Assembly: GCF_001949125.1 (NCBI RefSeq)
Contig: NZ_MSTI01000062.1
Span: 21,213 to 85,212 of the forward strand
DNA: 64,000 nucleotides
Reading direction: 5' to 3'
Source of the DNA: Deinococcus marmoris
GTDB lineage: Bacteria > Deinococcota > Deinococci > Deinococcales > Deinococcaceae
Numbering within the stretch: the first letter of the stretch is position 1; each line of letters opens with the position of its first letter. Made by a program: the position numbers and the translations under genes. The notes under the pieces were generated by a model. It was not told where the DNA came from, did no database searches, and worked only from the letters and a program-made list of their open reading frames with translations. Below are positions 18,930 to 30,002 of the stretch, piece by piece.

Positions 18930-18958
18930 ATCATAGGCAGGCAATTCTATAAAGTCAA
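18930..18958 (-). promoter_or_regulatory. leaderless sigma-70-type promoter of the FTR1 operon
   Basis: On the minus strand TTGACT (18958-18953), a 17-bp spacer and TATGAT (18935-18930). The -10 hexamer is followed by six bases and then the ATG at 18923, so transcription should begin at or next to the start codon. This arrangement is common in Deinococcus. Confidence 0.85.
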
Positions 18959-19095
18959 TCGGATTAGTCGGGTATGAGACAGGGAGTGATCTGCAAGTTG
19001 TTACGCCAGGTGGCACAATCCGAATTCTCACCAGTGTTCAGGAGTTGCACCTGCATAACTGGCTGCAAAGGGCTCTCAGCCGGGAGAATCTAGGA

Positions 19096-19665
19096 ATGTC
19101 AAAATCACAGATTCTGGGGGAGCGCGTCCACATTCTGGCAGACGAGGTTCTGGCCGTGCCCAACACGTCATGACAGCAGCGCAGCCTGGGGGCTGCGCTG
19201 TTCATGTTCCTAGACAACGCGTCCAGAACGGCGCTCCACCGCGCTGAGCTGGTCAGCAAGAGTGTGCTCAGCCGCCTCCTGAACGAATATGACTGGGATA
19301 CCTCGGCGTGCTAGACGTTGTCGGAACACGCCCAGTGGGACCTTCTGCGTCTGGCGGCCAAAGGCAAACATCGCCCCATCCTGCGGCTCATTGTCGATCT
19401 GACTAGCGCGCTGCCTTTCGTGCGCGTTCATAACGACGTCCACGGCATTCATCTGGTGGTTTTCTTCGCTTAGTACTGGGACGTGAAGTTCCCGATAACG
19501 TACCGAGTGTATGAGGGGAAGAGTACGCTCACACCGACGATATTGGCGCGCGAGATGCTCCGCACCATTCCCGCTTTCATCCGCTCGCGGTTTCGCATCC
19601 AGGTCCTGGCCGACAATAGTTTTGGGCTCTTCCTGGATTCCAGGGAGCTGAGAACGCTCTGGTAA
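19096..19665 (+). pseudogene. IS4-type transposase remnant (N-terminal part)
   Basis: One frame carries transposase-like text broken by three in-frame stops (TGA 19171, TAG 19312, TAG 19471). The readable parts include [36 protein letters not shown] and FRIQVLADNSFG, the DDE-fold region of an IS4-like transposase. The matching C-terminal part ([14 protein letters not shown]..) appears at 20705, after a second element, which suggests that the old IS was split by insertion of the IS1595-type element. Confidence 0.8.
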
Positions 19666-19675
19666 ACTGCCGGCA

Positions 19676-20659
19676 TGCTGAGTTTGATTCAGCTCTTGGA
19701 CGATGAATAATGCTTCAAAGTCGTGCGGGAACTCCGTTGGCCCGGTGGCGTGACATGCCCGCACTGCCACGCACCGCATATCGTCAAACAAGGCCGGGAG
19801 ACACCCAGCGGTTCAGACAGCGATATCGCTGTCTGAATTGCCAGCGGAAGTTCGATGACCTGACCGGCACGGTCTTTGCCGGCCACCACCAACCCCTCCG
19901 GCAGTGGGTGGCCTTCTTGGTCAGAGCAGCGCCGATGACGACGCTTGACCGCTGCCTCTATCTGATGGGCCTCAATCTGAGTCACCGTCAGATTGCGCAT
20001 GAACTCGGCCTGAACGAAGATGATGCTCAGAACATGACCCGAAGTCTCCGGCAAGGCGTGGTGGAGGCGTCCATCACGCCTCCCCTCGCCGGTACGGTCG
20101 AGATCGACGAGGTGTATCTGGTGGCGGGGCACAAGGGGCAAAGCGATCTGGTGAAAAAAAATCTCGGCCTGGCCGCAGACGATGTTTGAAGGGCAAGCGA
20201 GGACGCGGCACTGCCGCGTCCGACGAGCCACCAGTCCTGGGCATGATTGAGCGAGGTGGGCAACTCGTTCTCCAGCTCTGCGCCAACGTTCAGCAGCACA
20301 CCATTCGGCCCCACATCTTGACCGCCACTCAGCCAGGCAGCGTGGTCAATACTGATGAGTACGCGATCTATGCCCGGTTGCCGAGCTGGGGATTGATGCG
20401 TGTCACCGTGAACCACGGTCGCGGCGAGTTTGCGCGCGATGACGACGGTGTTGACGTGAACGAAGTTCACGTCAACACCAGAGAAGACGTGTGGAGCTTG
20501 CTCCGCTCATGGTTACGGCCCCATAGAGGGATTTCGCAGTGGTGGTTGCCACTCTATCTGGCCTTCTTTCAAGCGATGCACAACATCCGTTGTCGTGGGT
20601 TTTCGCTGTTGGAGCCGATGTTAACCCTGCTTCTGATCGCAGCTCCCCGGAACGCAGGA
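19676..20659 (+). pseudogene. IS1595-family transposase, frameshifted
   Basis: N-terminal zinc-ribbon text (RWPGGVTCPHC ... RYRCLNCQRKFDDLTGTVF), then the DDE domain (TVEIDEVYLVAGHKG ... VNTDEYAIY ... NHGRGEFARDDDGVDVNEVHVNT) typical of IS1595. The gene is dead: a stop (TAA) at codon 12, a frame change near 19800 and another near 20186. It sits between the two halves of an older IS4-type transposase. Confidence 0.85.
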
Positions 20660-20704
20660 TGAGCCTAGTTTTGAATCGCCGGCGTTTCTGGATAAGGAGA
20701 CGAG

Positions 20705-21010
20705 GTGATCGCTGAGGGCAAGGTGTGGTGGAACGAGAAATCTTTTTTCAAGGAGGGGAATCATCAGTTCACAAAGCGAACTGCCGTGGGGTTGGACCGC
20801 TGGATTCTGTTGGTCTTCCTGGCTTGGACGTTGGCGATCCTGCATCGACATGATGGACTGACCCTGGAAGAGTGCGTATTCCTGGCGCTGGTCATGGTGC
20901 CGTCCTACATCATCTCCAATCCAGACAGTTGGGTGCAGTTCATGATGCACAACGAGTTGAGGCTCGAGGAGCCTGATCCCTGGCGGCCTGACAGATTTTA
21001 TGAGAGTGAA
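20705..21010 (+). pseudogene. IS4-type transposase remnant (C-terminal part)
   Basis: The frame reads [20 protein letters not shown], then [20 protein letters not shown] and [12 protein letters not shown], the C-terminal helix region of the same kind of transposase as the fragment at 19096. About 130 residues of the middle are missing. A closely similar C-terminal snippet occurs at about 27957. The open frame runs on into the next element and has no true stop of its own. Confidence 0.65.
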
Positions 21011-21017
21011 CCTCGGC

Positions 21018-22209
21018 AGCTGACAACTTCATTTTTTAGTCGTCCCAGACGGCGGGAAGGTCACCTTCCGGTCTGTCCCTCGACAGAAACGGAAAACGGC
21101 GGTGTTTTGAGGTGTGAAGCCACCAAACCCCGCCGCCTCACAGGCTACTGAACTCACCGCCCATTTCAAAGCCTGCGTCCCTTCGCTGCGCATCGACACG
21201 CATCAGCGTGCCGTTGACGTTGTTTTGGCGATGATCATGGCCCAGAGCGTCAACCACCTCGATCTGGCTCCTCATTTGCCCGGCACCAGTTCTCCTGAAG
21301 CCAAGAAGCGGCGCGTGGAACGCGCCGTCCACGATGAGCAGCTCACGGCTCAGGTCTTCCTGGCCCTGCTCTTGGTCCACCTTCCTCCGGGTAAGATCCT
21401 GATGAGCGTGGACCGCACGACCTGGGAACACGGGGATTCGCCGCTCAACCTGTTGGTTCTGGGTGCGGTGGTCCACGGCTTTACCATTCCGCTCGTGTGG
21501 GTGGCCCTGGATCACACAGGCAACAGCGACACCCGGGCACGCATGTGGCTGGTCTTACGACTGCTGGAGGCCCTTCCAGCGCGACGCTGGAAGGGCCTGG
21601 TGGCGGACCGGGAGTTCATCGGAGCTGAGTGGTTTCGTTTCCTGCGCCGAAAAAGGATTCGCCGGGCCATTCGGATTCGGAAGGACACGGTGCTGGACGA
21701 ATTATCAGCGGACGAGTGGTTCCAGGATCTACAACCCGGTCAGTTCCGGATGATCGCGGAGCGGACTGAGGTCTTTGGGGAACCCATGCGGGTGGTGGCC
21801 ACCAGGTCACCCACGGGTGACCTGGTGATCATCGCGACGGACTTTCACGTATGGGAAACGTGGCAACTGTACAAGCTTCGCTGGACCATCGAGTCCACTT
21901 TTGGCTTGCAAAAGTCGCGGGGCTTCGATTTGGAGCGGACCGGAGTCACGGACCCCACATGGTTGGAGCGACTGTTCGGTTTGGTGACCCTGGCCTGGTT
22001 GGCCTGCCTGCGGGTGGGGGTCTGGCGGCATGAGGCGAAACCGATCCGGGTGCTGGCCCATGGCCGGAAGGCCATGAGCCTCGTGCGCTACGGCTCGGAA
22101 GAACTACGCCACGTGCTGCGGTGGGTTCCCGAAAGAATCGGCGAGATTCTCCGCGTCTTGATACGCCCTTTTCCCGTACTGGGACAGCCGCAAACTGAAG
22201 TTGTCAGCT
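21018..22209 (+). mobile_element. IS4-family (IS10-like) insertion sequence, apparently complete
   Basis: Terminal inverted repeats AGCTGACAACTTCA (21018-21031) and its complement (22196-22209), with imperfect extension inward, flank one intact transposase gene. The right repeat lies inside the last codons of the transposase. I see no clear target duplication. Its right end abuts the left end of the next element. Confidence 0.8.
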
Positions 22210-22214
22210 ACTGA
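21114..22214 (+). CDS. IS4-family (IS10-like) transposase
   Basis: 366 residues, uninterrupted. DDE residues are recognisable in [24 protein letters not shown] and [22 protein letters not shown] (the Y-x2-R-x3-E-x6-K signature of IS4). The start is probably GTG 21114; an ATG does not occur until residue 40, so the exact start is uncertain. The last five codons form part of the right inverted repeat. Confidence 0.85.
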   Translation: MKPPNPAASQATELTAHFKACVPSLRIDTHQRAVDVVLAMIMAQSVNHLDLAPHLPGTSSPEAKKRRVERAVHDEQLTAQVFLALLLVHLPPGKILMSVDRTTWEHGDSPLNLLVLGAVVHGFTIPLVWVALDHTGNSDTRARMWLVLRLLEALPARRWKGLVADREFIGAEWFRFLRRKRIRRAIRIRKDTVLDELSADEWFQDLQPGQFRMIAERTEVFGEPMRVVATRSPTGDLVIIATDFHVWETWQLYKLRWTIESTFGLQKSRGFDLERTGVTDPTWLERLFGLVTLAWLACLRVGVWRHEAKPIRVLAHGRKAMSLVRYGSEELRHVLRWVPERIGEILRVLIRPFPVLGQPQTEVVSY

Positions 22215-22230
22215 GCTGGACTTTGGCCAT

Positions 22231-22262
22231 TGACAGGGGAGCAGCATGCTGCTCCCCTGTCA
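22231..22262. repeat. perfect 32-bp palindrome inside the IS701-like left end
   Basis: The 16-bp half TGACAGGGGAGCAGCA is followed directly by its exact complement, with no loop, starting immediately after the terminal inverted repeat and ending 9 nt before the transposase ATG. It could be a terminator shielding the transposase from outside readthrough, or a host-factor site. Confidence 0.85.
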
Positions 22263-22271
22263 GACTTGAGC

Positions 22272-23626
22272 ATGGCACTCCTTCCGAAGTGGTTCACTCG
22301 GATCTTGGACGAGTTCGCCCCGCTCTTTTCCACGCGGTCTGGCCGCAGGTTCAACGCTTGGTGATTGGGGCAATTTTGTCGCCTGGGAAGCGGACGGTGA
22401 CCGCCGCTCTCCGGGTCCTCGGATTGGCAGACGATCCCAGGTTCGGTACGTTTCACCGCCTGTTGAGTCGGGCGCGCTGGTCCAGTCTTCAGGCCAGTCG
22501 GGTGCTGCTCAGCCTGCTCCTGGCCGCTTTCGTTCCCTCTGGGCCGCTGATCCTCGGCCTGGACGACACTATCGAACGACGAACCGGCAAAAAGATCAGC
22601 GCTCGAGGCATCTACCGCGACCCGGTGCGGTCCAGCCAGGGGCACTTCGTGAAAGCCGGCGGTCTCCGCTGGCTGAGCTTGATGCTGCTGACCCCCATTC
22701 CCTGGGCCAATCGTATCTGGGCGCTGCCGTTCCTGACGGCACTCGTGCCGTCACAGCGCTACCACGAAGAGCGCGGTCACCGGCATAAGACCCTGACCGA
22801 CTGGGCCCGGCAGATGCTGCGTGTGGTGCAGCGTTGGTGTCCTGGACGGCAGTTGATCGTGGTAGCGGACAGCGCATACGCGGTCATCAGGTGGCTCGCC
22901 GACCTCCAGCAGGGCCGTCCGATCACCGTCATCACCAGACTCCGCCTGGATGCCGCTCTGTACGAGCCGGCCCCTGAACGACAGGCCGGCCAGAAGGGGC
23001 GGCCCAAAATGAAGGGCCAGCGCCTCCCGGCGCTGGCCGCTGTCGCGAACGCTGCAGACACGTGCTGGCAGCGTGTCCGGTTGACCCGTTGGTACGGTGA
23101 AACCCTGCGGGAGGTGGACCTCGTTTCTCAGACGGCAATCTGGTATCACCCTGGCAAACCGCCTCTTCCACTCCGGTGGGTCTTGATCCGCGACCCACAG
23201 GGCCAGTTCTCCACTCAGGCACTGCTCTGTACAGACCTTCTGCTGAGTCCAGTTCAGATCTTGGAGTCCTTCGTACAGCGCTGGCAACTCGAAGTCACCT
23301 TTGAAGAAGTTCGAGCTCACCTGGGTGTGGAAACACAACGGCAGTGGACCGACCTAGCCATTGCGAGAACAACCCCAGCGTTGCTGGGGCTGTTCTCGCT
23401 TGTGACTCTCATGGCTCACGAGCGCTGGCATGGCCATGATGTTTGGGTTCGTCGTGCCGCCTGGTATGACAAGACCTTGCCGACCTTTGTCGATGCGTTC
23501 GCCGAGGTTCGGCGAGCATGATGGAAGGTGCCGACTTTTCGCATGTCTGCGCCAGGACGCGAAATGATTAAAGTCCCACTGGAATTTATTGAGCGCCTTG
23601 CAGACGCACTCTGCTACGCCGCCTGA
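22272..23626 (+). pseudogene. IS701-like transposase, frameshifted and with a nonsense codon
   Basis: From ATG 22272 the frame starts MALLPKWFTRILDEFAPLFS, then must shift by about position 22350 to continue as VIGAILSPGKRTVTAALRVL. The DDE core LILGLDDTIERRTGKKI, VVADSAYAVIRWL and WQLEVTFEEVRAHLGVETQR follows. A TGA at 23519 interrupts; beyond it the same frame reads [20 protein letters not shown], the expected C-terminus, ending at 23626. Two lesions make it a pseudogene. Confidence 0.85.
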
Positions 23627-23655
23627 CACGTCTCGATGGCCAAAGTCGAGCTGAG

Positions 23656-24849
<1,194 letters not shown>

Positions 24850-24914
24850 AGACGGAAAGTGTCCCCTACCAGGGACGCTTTCTCATACTTTGTGTCAGGC
24901 CGTCAGGCCTGATC

Positions 24915-25195
24915 CCTCACGCGCCCCAAAAAGTGCCCTGACCATCGGCGGCTCGTACGTGGTGGGAGGGTTAATTCCGTTGATCCCTTACGCTTTCGGA
25001 CTGCCTATCGGTGAGGCGTTAAGGATCTCGGTGATCGTCACCCTGCTGGCACTGGCCGTGTTCGGCGCGGTCAAAGCCCGCTTCACGGGGGTCAACGTGA
25101 TGGGGAGCGCCCTGCAGACGACGCTGGTAGGTGGCCTGGCGGCTGGGGCTGCTTTCCTGATCGCGCGGGCCGTCGCCGATCTGGGCGTCGGCTAG
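24915..25195 (+). pseudogene. C-terminal fragment of a VIT1/CCC1-family iron/manganese transporter
   Basis: About 85 residues match the end of VIT/CCC1 transporters: SALTIGGSYVVGGLIPLIPY, a second helix LALAVFGAVKARFTG and a last helix VGGLAAGAAFLIARAVADLG. The N-terminal two thirds are absent; the frame begins next to the transposase pseudogene on its left, which presumably removed it. The family stores or exports Fe/Mn. Confidence 0.8.
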
Positions 25196-25339
25196 ACCCA
25201 GTCGTCTCGTATGCTCTGTGGGCTACCGGGAACTTAACCAGCGTGCCAGCCCAGCAACTGGGTCACGCGTTCTAGACTGTCCATTACAGGTCTAGTGGAT
25301 CGGGTAATACGGATTGCGAAAAAATAACTAACAATTGGG

Positions 25340-25792
25340 TCACCAGTGGAAGTGGGTCAATCCACGAATCCGCATTTCCTGGGCCATCAGTCGAACGCAC
25401 TGCGCGTCCACGACGCCCTGAAGCTCGTCCAGGTCTCCAAAGGTTCGGTTGGAGAGTGGGGCATCCACCCCATCCCACAACCGTTCTGCGGGCTGCAATT
25501 CTGGAGAATAGGGAGGCAGAAACAGCAGGGTGATGCCATCGGGCACTACCAACTCACGGCTGGTATGCCAGCCCGCGTTGTCCAGGACAAGCACCACATG
25601 CTTGTCCGGTTCTGCCCCAGTTGCCACTGCAAAGCTGTCCAGCACCGTCTGCATCGCGGGTGTGTTCACCGCAGGAAGCAGGTACCACATGGTTTTTCCG
25701 CTGTGGGGATGGACAAAGCCGTAGACATACAACCAGTCGAACCGATGGTTGACCCGTGCCACCTAGCGTTGGCCCTGTGGTGACCACACCCG
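25340..25792 (-). pseudogene. IS630-family transposase fragment
   Basis: The last ~140 residues of an IS630 DDE domain: VARVNHRFDWLYVYGFVHP, VLVLDNAGWHTSRELV, LLFLPPYSPELQPAERLW (second Asp and Glu). Just upstream in the same frame RVWSPQGQR is followed by a stop (TAG 25765-25763) where the family continues without one. The N-terminal helix-turn-helix part is missing. Confidence 0.85.
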
Positions 25793-25885
25793 CTTAATGA
25801 TGGGCATGGCGACGTAGGCGACGGCCAGTGCGGTCAGGCCGAACCAGACGGCCAGGATCAGGTCAATATTTACCGCGCCCGTCAC
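25763..25885 (-). pseudogene. N-terminal stub of a membrane protein cut by IS630 sequence
   Basis: GTG 25885 overlaps the rhodanese stop by 4 bp. The stub reads MTGAVNIDLILAVWF, then a helix ending VAYVAMPIIK, and then runs into IS630-like RVWSPQGQR and a stop. One membrane helix is visible; it resembles the start of small DUF4396-type membrane proteins, which is a weak suggestion only. Confidence 0.5.
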
Positions 25886-26349
25886 GGCCCTTTCCCAGAA
25901 AAGCTGATGGCCGGGAAGCCATCTGGCCGAACGAAGGACGCTTCCGGCAAGGACTTCAGCTCAAAGCCCGCCGCTGTCCAGGCATTCATGCCGCCGCGCA
26001 GCTCGCGAACATTGGTGTAGCCCCGGCGGACCAGGGCGCGCACGGCCAGCGCACTCATGCTGCCCGAGCGGCAGTACACCACGATTTCGGCGTTCTTCGC
26101 GCGTGGCAGGACCGGGGTGGCGTTCATCTGATCGAAGGGCAAGAAGAGATCAGTGTTCTGAAGCTCCCCCTCGTAGGGAATATGGACATTGATCAGGAGG
26201 AAGTCCTTGCTTTTCAACTGAGCGTTGAGTGTCTGGGGCGTCACCTGTGAGTAGGAGCCTCCGGGAACACGGATGGCTTGGCTGGCCGGATGGGCGAACG
26301 CACTGCCAGAGAGGGCCACCAGTATGAGAATCAGTCGTATACGGTTCAT
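25882..26349 (-). CDS. secreted rhodanese-like protein
   Basis: 155 residues with a signal peptide (MNRIRLILILVALSGSAFAHP) and one rhodanese domain. The active-site loop is CRSGSMS (YCRSGSMSALAVRAL), so the sulfur-accepting Cys is present; other marks are LLINVHIPYEGE and LRGGMNAWTAAGF. Such single-domain proteins transfer sulfane sulfur or act in periplasmic thiol chemistry. AGGAGG lies before the ATG. It is intact although its downstream partner was cut by an IS. Confidence 0.9.
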   Translation of the reverse strand: MNRIRLILILVALSGSAFAHPASQAIRVPGGSYSQVTPQTLNAQLKSKDFLLINVHIPYEGELQNTDLFLPFDQMNATPVLPRAKNAEIVVYCRSGSMSALAVRALVRRGYTNVRELRGGMNAWTAAGFELKSLPEASFVRPDGFPAISFSGKGP

Positions 26350-26500
26350 GTCGACCTCCTGGCCGCGAGCATAGGCTCCAAGTGTTCAGGAAGTGTTGCG
26401 GCCCATAGACTGCCCAGGTGGGCCGGGGGACAACACCCAGCAACCGTGTGTGGGTAAGTAATACCAGCGTCCCGAATAGGAGGTCACCAAATTCCAGGGG

Positions 26501-27035
26501 CTAAGCTGCTTTCCTGAAGGCCGGATACCACTGGCGGAACAGGTCTTCGAGTTCGTTGTTGAGGACCTGGGTCCTGATCTGAAGCAGCAGGTGGGCACCG
26601 CGCGGCGTCCAACCCATCGACTGCTTCTTGACGAACCGCTTGCTGATGACCTGATTGACCGCCGATTCGACAAAGCCTGTTGAAATACGCTCGCCCGCCC
26701 GGTACCACTCGCTATAGTTCACCATGTAGGCATGGTTGTTACCGATGTAGCCCATCGTCTCCACCACGTACTTTTTCATCTTCCGAAGGCAGGCGGGATC
26801 CACCTGTGGGCTGTCCAGCGCGCTGGACAGCTCCATTTCCAGGTCACTGAGTTCCTCGAAGCCCTGACCCACATGACCGTGCCAGAGATGGTACTTAGCT
26901 CGCTCCAATCGTTCAGGAACGTAGTTCAATGCCTCAATATCTCTGGGGAGGCCCCTGGCCATCTGGCCGAGTACGGTCAAGCGCATGGTCACGTGAAACC
27001 AGTCCAGCACGTGTTGGACGCCATCGACGTTCAGG
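26501..27035 (-). pseudogene. ISKra4-family transposase fragment (C-terminal)
   Basis: About 170 residues matching the end of ISKra4 transposases: LDWFHVTMRLTVLGQMARGL, ERISTGFVESAVNQVISKRF, MGWTPRGAHLLLQIRTQVLN and a final FRQWYPAFR. The N-terminal part is missing; the plus-strand hydrolase remnant begins at the truncation point. Confidence 0.85.
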
Positions 27036-27584
27036 GCTCTGTGTTACTGCTGAGCAGCGATGGTGGGCGTGAAACCTGGGGCAGTCCGACGGCACTCAAC
27101 ACCCTTCGGCGGGCCTACCGCGCGGCCCTCCCCCACTTCCGGCATGATGGACGGGTCTACACCCTGGGCATCTCGATGGGCGGCCTGCCCGCGACGCTCA
27201 CGGCGTACCGGCGCACGCTGGGCTTTCCCATCAATGCCGTGGCCCTGGTGGCGGGGCGCGTCAACCTGAACAACGCGGTGCGGACGTCCAAGAGCCGGGG
27301 CCGGAGTGTCGCGGCAGCTTTCGCTGGAGCGTCCACCCGGGGGCATGATCCCGTGAATGATTTCAGCGGGTTCGTGGGAACGAAAACGCCGCTGCTGGTG
27401 GTGAGCAGTTCACAGGATCAGGCCGTCAGCGGCGTCAAGAACGGCCTCCTACTGGCGACGCTGGCGCGCAGGGTGGGCGCGAAAACCAAAGTGATCGGGG
27501 TGATGGGGCCGCATCTGAACCCCTCAGTACGTGAACGCGGATATCGGGCGGCAGATCGGGTTGTTCTTCAAGACGCATCGCTGA
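27036..27584 (+). pseudogene. alpha/beta-hydrolase fragment, 5'-truncated and frameshifted
   Basis: The frame reads VLLLSSDGGRETWGSPTALN and then GISMGGLPATL, a nucleophile-elbow Ser, with an Asp region in LVVSSSQDQAVS. The start is missing where the ISKra4 fragment begins. Near 27525 a shift of frame restores a plausible end (QYVNADIGRQIGLFFKTHR, stop at 27582-27584), so a second lesion is likely. Substrate unknown. Confidence 0.7.
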
Positions 27585-27956
27585 TTCAGCGTTTCAGACA
27601 ACAAAAAATCGACGAATACGAATCGCAGGCTCTTTTGAGGAGAGGGTGCCATTTCAAGGAACATCCTGATCCTGGCCCGACTGTTCACCACTTATACCGA
27701 TCCCCGGCCCGGTATCCCGCTGATCTTGATCATGCCCCGGCTGGCGCTGAGTTCCAATGAGCGCCTGCCTGCACTTACCCCAGAAGGGCAGGTGACCGTG
27801 CCTACAGCGATGTCGATTACGGAAACGATGAATCTGCCAACCGCGCCAGTTGATCTCTTGCCCGTTCCGGCACCGCCACCCGTCTTGTCGCCAACCAGCC
27901 TGCCACAAGAGGATAGGCGGGACCACCCTTCACACAGAATGGCTGGCCCAGCTTCC

Positions 27957-28160
27957 CTGACTTGGACGTTGGAGGAGGGGCTGACCCTGGAGGAATGTGC
28001 GTTCCTGGCGCTGGTCACGGTTGTGCCCCATCTGCATCTCAACCGACTGCTGCGACAGGCAGTCTGGAGACCAACCTTCCTTTATCAGCGTCCAGTATTG
28101 TTGTTGTCCCGACGGAACTTGGGCCAACTGCTGGTCGCCAGTCCACGTGAAAGCGAGTAC
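27957..28160 (+). pseudogene. decayed IS4-type transposase end
   Basis: The words LTWTLEEGLTLEECAFLALV recall the C-terminal helices of the transposase remnant at 20705 ([19 protein letters not shown]), and the DNA is visibly similar. Nothing else of the gene is legible. The preceding 27.6-27.95 kb holds an open frame without recognisable similarity. Confidence 0.45.
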
Positions 28161-29521
28161 AGGGCATAGACCTTGTGGCCTGAACCTATATAAACCGTAC
28201 CATCCATGCCAAGAGCGGGCGAGGAAATGACCAGATTGCCCGTGTTGTACTTCCAGCGGGGCTGACCAGTCATCGGGTCAAGGGCATAGACGTAATTGTT
28301 GTGAGAACCAACGTACACTGCACCATCGGCACCAATGGCAGGCGACGAGGCGACGTAACTGCCTGTGTTGTACTTCCACCTGGCATGTCCCGTCGTAGGG
28401 TTGAGGGCATACACGTTGCCGTCATTGGACCCGACATAGATTGTGCCGTCTCCACCCACCGCAGGGGACGAGGTCACCAGACTGCCTGTCCCGAATTTCC
28501 ATCTGGACTGACCCGTGGTGGCATCCAGGGCGTAGACGTTGCCATCATTGGAACCGACATACACCGTGCCGTCTTGACCCAGAGCGGGTGAAAAGAGGAC
28601 GTAGCCGCCTGTGCCGAACTTCCATCTGGGCCGGCCCGTCCCAGGACGGAGCGCGTAAACGTTGGTGTCTGCTGAGCCAACGTACACCGTGCCATCCGCG
28701 CCCACGGCAGGTGAAGACTCAACCATTCCGCCAGTAGCGAACGCCCACCGGGGTCTCCCCGTTGTGGGGTTGAGGGCGTAGACGTTGTGGTCATCGGAGC
28801 CGACATACACCATACCGTCCACCCCCAGACCCACTGAGGAAATGACATAACCACCCGTCTTGAACTTCCACTTGACTGTGCCGTCAGGCTTAAGGGCATA
28901 AAGGTTGGTGTCAGTCGAACCCACATAGATCACCCCCTCTGGACTCAGGGCAGGCGAAGCGAGGACGTAACCACCCGTTTTGAACTTCCATTTCATCTGG
29001 CCTGTCGCGGGATTGAGGGCGTAGACGTTGGTATCTCCTGAACCTATATAAACTGTGCCGTCCTGACCAATGACGGGCGAGGAGTCCACACGATTGCCAG
29101 TGGTCATCGTCCACTTAACGGAGCCTTCCGCATGCAGAGTACGTTTTCCCAGCACACTGGCTGCATCTTTACAGTTGCCGGTGGAACTGACCCACACTGC
29201 AGCGTGGCTGGCTGTAAAGCTCCGTGCCGTCAGGGTAAAATGGGCTTGAGGGTCCAGAGCGCTGACCCTCAGTGCGGGGTGGTTGGTGCAGGCTTGAGCC
29301 TTTGAAGACAGGTGAACTTTTCCGTTCAACTTCAGTTGTAAGGTGAGAGCACCCTGTTGCCTCACAACCGTCGTACCATCCGAGAGGTTCAGGAAATGAG
29401 TCGGGGCGTTGGTTTGGATTTGCAGAGAAGCAAGGGGAGACTGGGGGGTGACTTGAGCGTCCGCCGCTCTGGCAACCAGGAGAAAGGAGCCGATGAGCAG
29501 GCGTGAGGCGAATCGCTGCAT
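28085..29521 (-). CDS. secreted PQQ-type beta-propeller repeat protein
   Basis: 478 residues from ATG 29521, giving a signal peptide (MQRFASRLLIGSFLLVARA, cleavage near ADAQ); a longer frame upstream is not needed. After a ~115-residue N-domain come about nine ~40-residue repeats with the pattern W-x-F-x-T-G-G-x-V-x-S-S-P-A-x-G-x-D-G-T-V-Y-V-G-S-x-D-x-N-V-Y-A-L. The end SWPKFRRDNNNTGR is typical of PQQ-like propellers. Catalytic residues of PQQ dehydrogenases are not seen, so it is probably a structural or binding protein. The highly regular repeats could recombine or be misassembled. Confidence 0.9.
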   Translation of the reverse strand: MQRFASRLLIGSFLLVARAADAQVTPQSPLASLQIQTNAPTHFLNLSDGTTVVRQQGALTLQLKLNGKVHLSSKAQACTNHPALRVSALDPQAHFTLTARSFTASHAAVWVSSTGNCKDAASVLGKRTLHAEGSVKWTMTTGNRVDSSPVIGQDGTVYIGSGDTNVYALNPATGQMKWKFKTGGYVLASPALSPEGVIYVGSTDTNLYALKPDGTVKWKFKTGGYVISSVGLGVDGMVYVGSDDHNVYALNPTTGRPRWAFATGGMVESSPAVGADGTVYVGSADTNVYALRPGTGRPRWKFGTGGYVLFSPALGQDGTVYVGSNDGNVYALDATTGQSRWKFGTGSLVTSSPAVGGDGTIYVGSNDGNVYALNPTTGHARWKYNTGSYVASSPAIGADGAVYVGSHNNYVYALDPMTGQPRWKYNTGNLVISSPALGMDGTVYIGSGHKVYALYSLSRGLATSSWPKFRRDNNNTGR

Positions 29522-29589
29522 GAGCTTTTCCCGTTTCCGTCTCGGCCCGTCGCGCGAACGAACAGGCAGCAGAACGTCTGGCACCGGTA

Positions 29590-29883
29590 TCATTGATTCG
29601 GCCGGTGTGGCGGCGTTCGCGCCAGGTTGAGCCACGCGTCATCGTCCGGGTCGTCTCCAGAGCCGCCCTCGTCCACCCAGCGCTCCAGAGCAATGATGAG
29701 GGGCGGGATCACCAGTGCGGGTGATCCAGAGGGTTGACGCCAGCCGCCACTGTGCAGGGCATTGTGGCGGCGCAACCTGAGGAAAGGTTTTTTCAGCCCT
29801 GCGGCTCGCCCAGAACTTTGGGCGGCTTGGGCGTCTCCGGCTTGCACGGGCATGTTGTGCTTGAGGGGATCTGATCGGTTCAC
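29590..29883 (-). CDS. small protein of unknown function
   Basis: 97 residues from GTG 29883, which has GGAGG 7 nt upstream. Basic N-terminal half (LKKPFLRLRRHNALHSGGW), one hydrophobic patch (ALVIPPLIIALERW) and an acidic Gly/Asp stretch (DEGGSGDDPDDDAW). No family recognised. It is 68 bp upstream of the beta-propeller gene on the same strand, so the two may be co-transcribed. Confidence 0.55.
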   Translation of the reverse strand: MNRSDPLKHNMPVQAGDAQAAQSSGRAAGLKKPFLRLRRHNALHSGGWRQPSGSPALVIPPLIIALERWVDEGGSGDDPDDDAWLNLARTPPHRPNQ

Positions 29884-29897
29884 GGGGTGCCTCCAGG

Positions 29898-29922
29898 GTT
29901 TACTTGGGGCTCGCCAGTAAAC
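29898..29922. promoter_or_regulatory. inverted repeat upstream of the small gene at 29883
   Basis: GTTTACT and AGTAAAC arms, perfect, 11 nt apart, ending just upstream of the ribosome site. Operator-like placement; the regulator is unknown. Confidence 0.4.
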
Positions 29923-30002
29923 GGCCTGCATCATGGTGTCGTGGCCTTGATGCTGTCCACTGGCGGGCCATCCCAGGGGACACGCCTGCTGGACAGGCTT
30001 TT

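Larger units (their letters stand above)
22211..23655 (+). mobile_element. IS701-like insertion sequence with decayed transposase
   Basis: 20-bp terminal repeats: left CTGAGCTGGACTTTGGCCAT at 22211-22230, right (complement) at 23636-23655, 18 of 20 matching. They enclose an IS701/DDE_5-type transposase gene with a frameshift and a nonsense codon. The left end touches the right end of the IS10-like element, so one inserted at the edge of the other. Confidence 0.8.

Noticed and set aside
27650..27950. Open frame with a hydrophobic N-terminus and Pro-rich text between the hydrolase remnant and the transposase end.
   Set aside because: No accepted start codon with a ribosome site, it runs into a decayed transposase, and no family is recognisable.
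29953..29964. TGTCCACTGGC, matching 11 bp of the 16-bp repeat of the plasmid-like region.
   Set aside because: An 11-bp match can occur by chance at this length and composition, and the companion block is absent.
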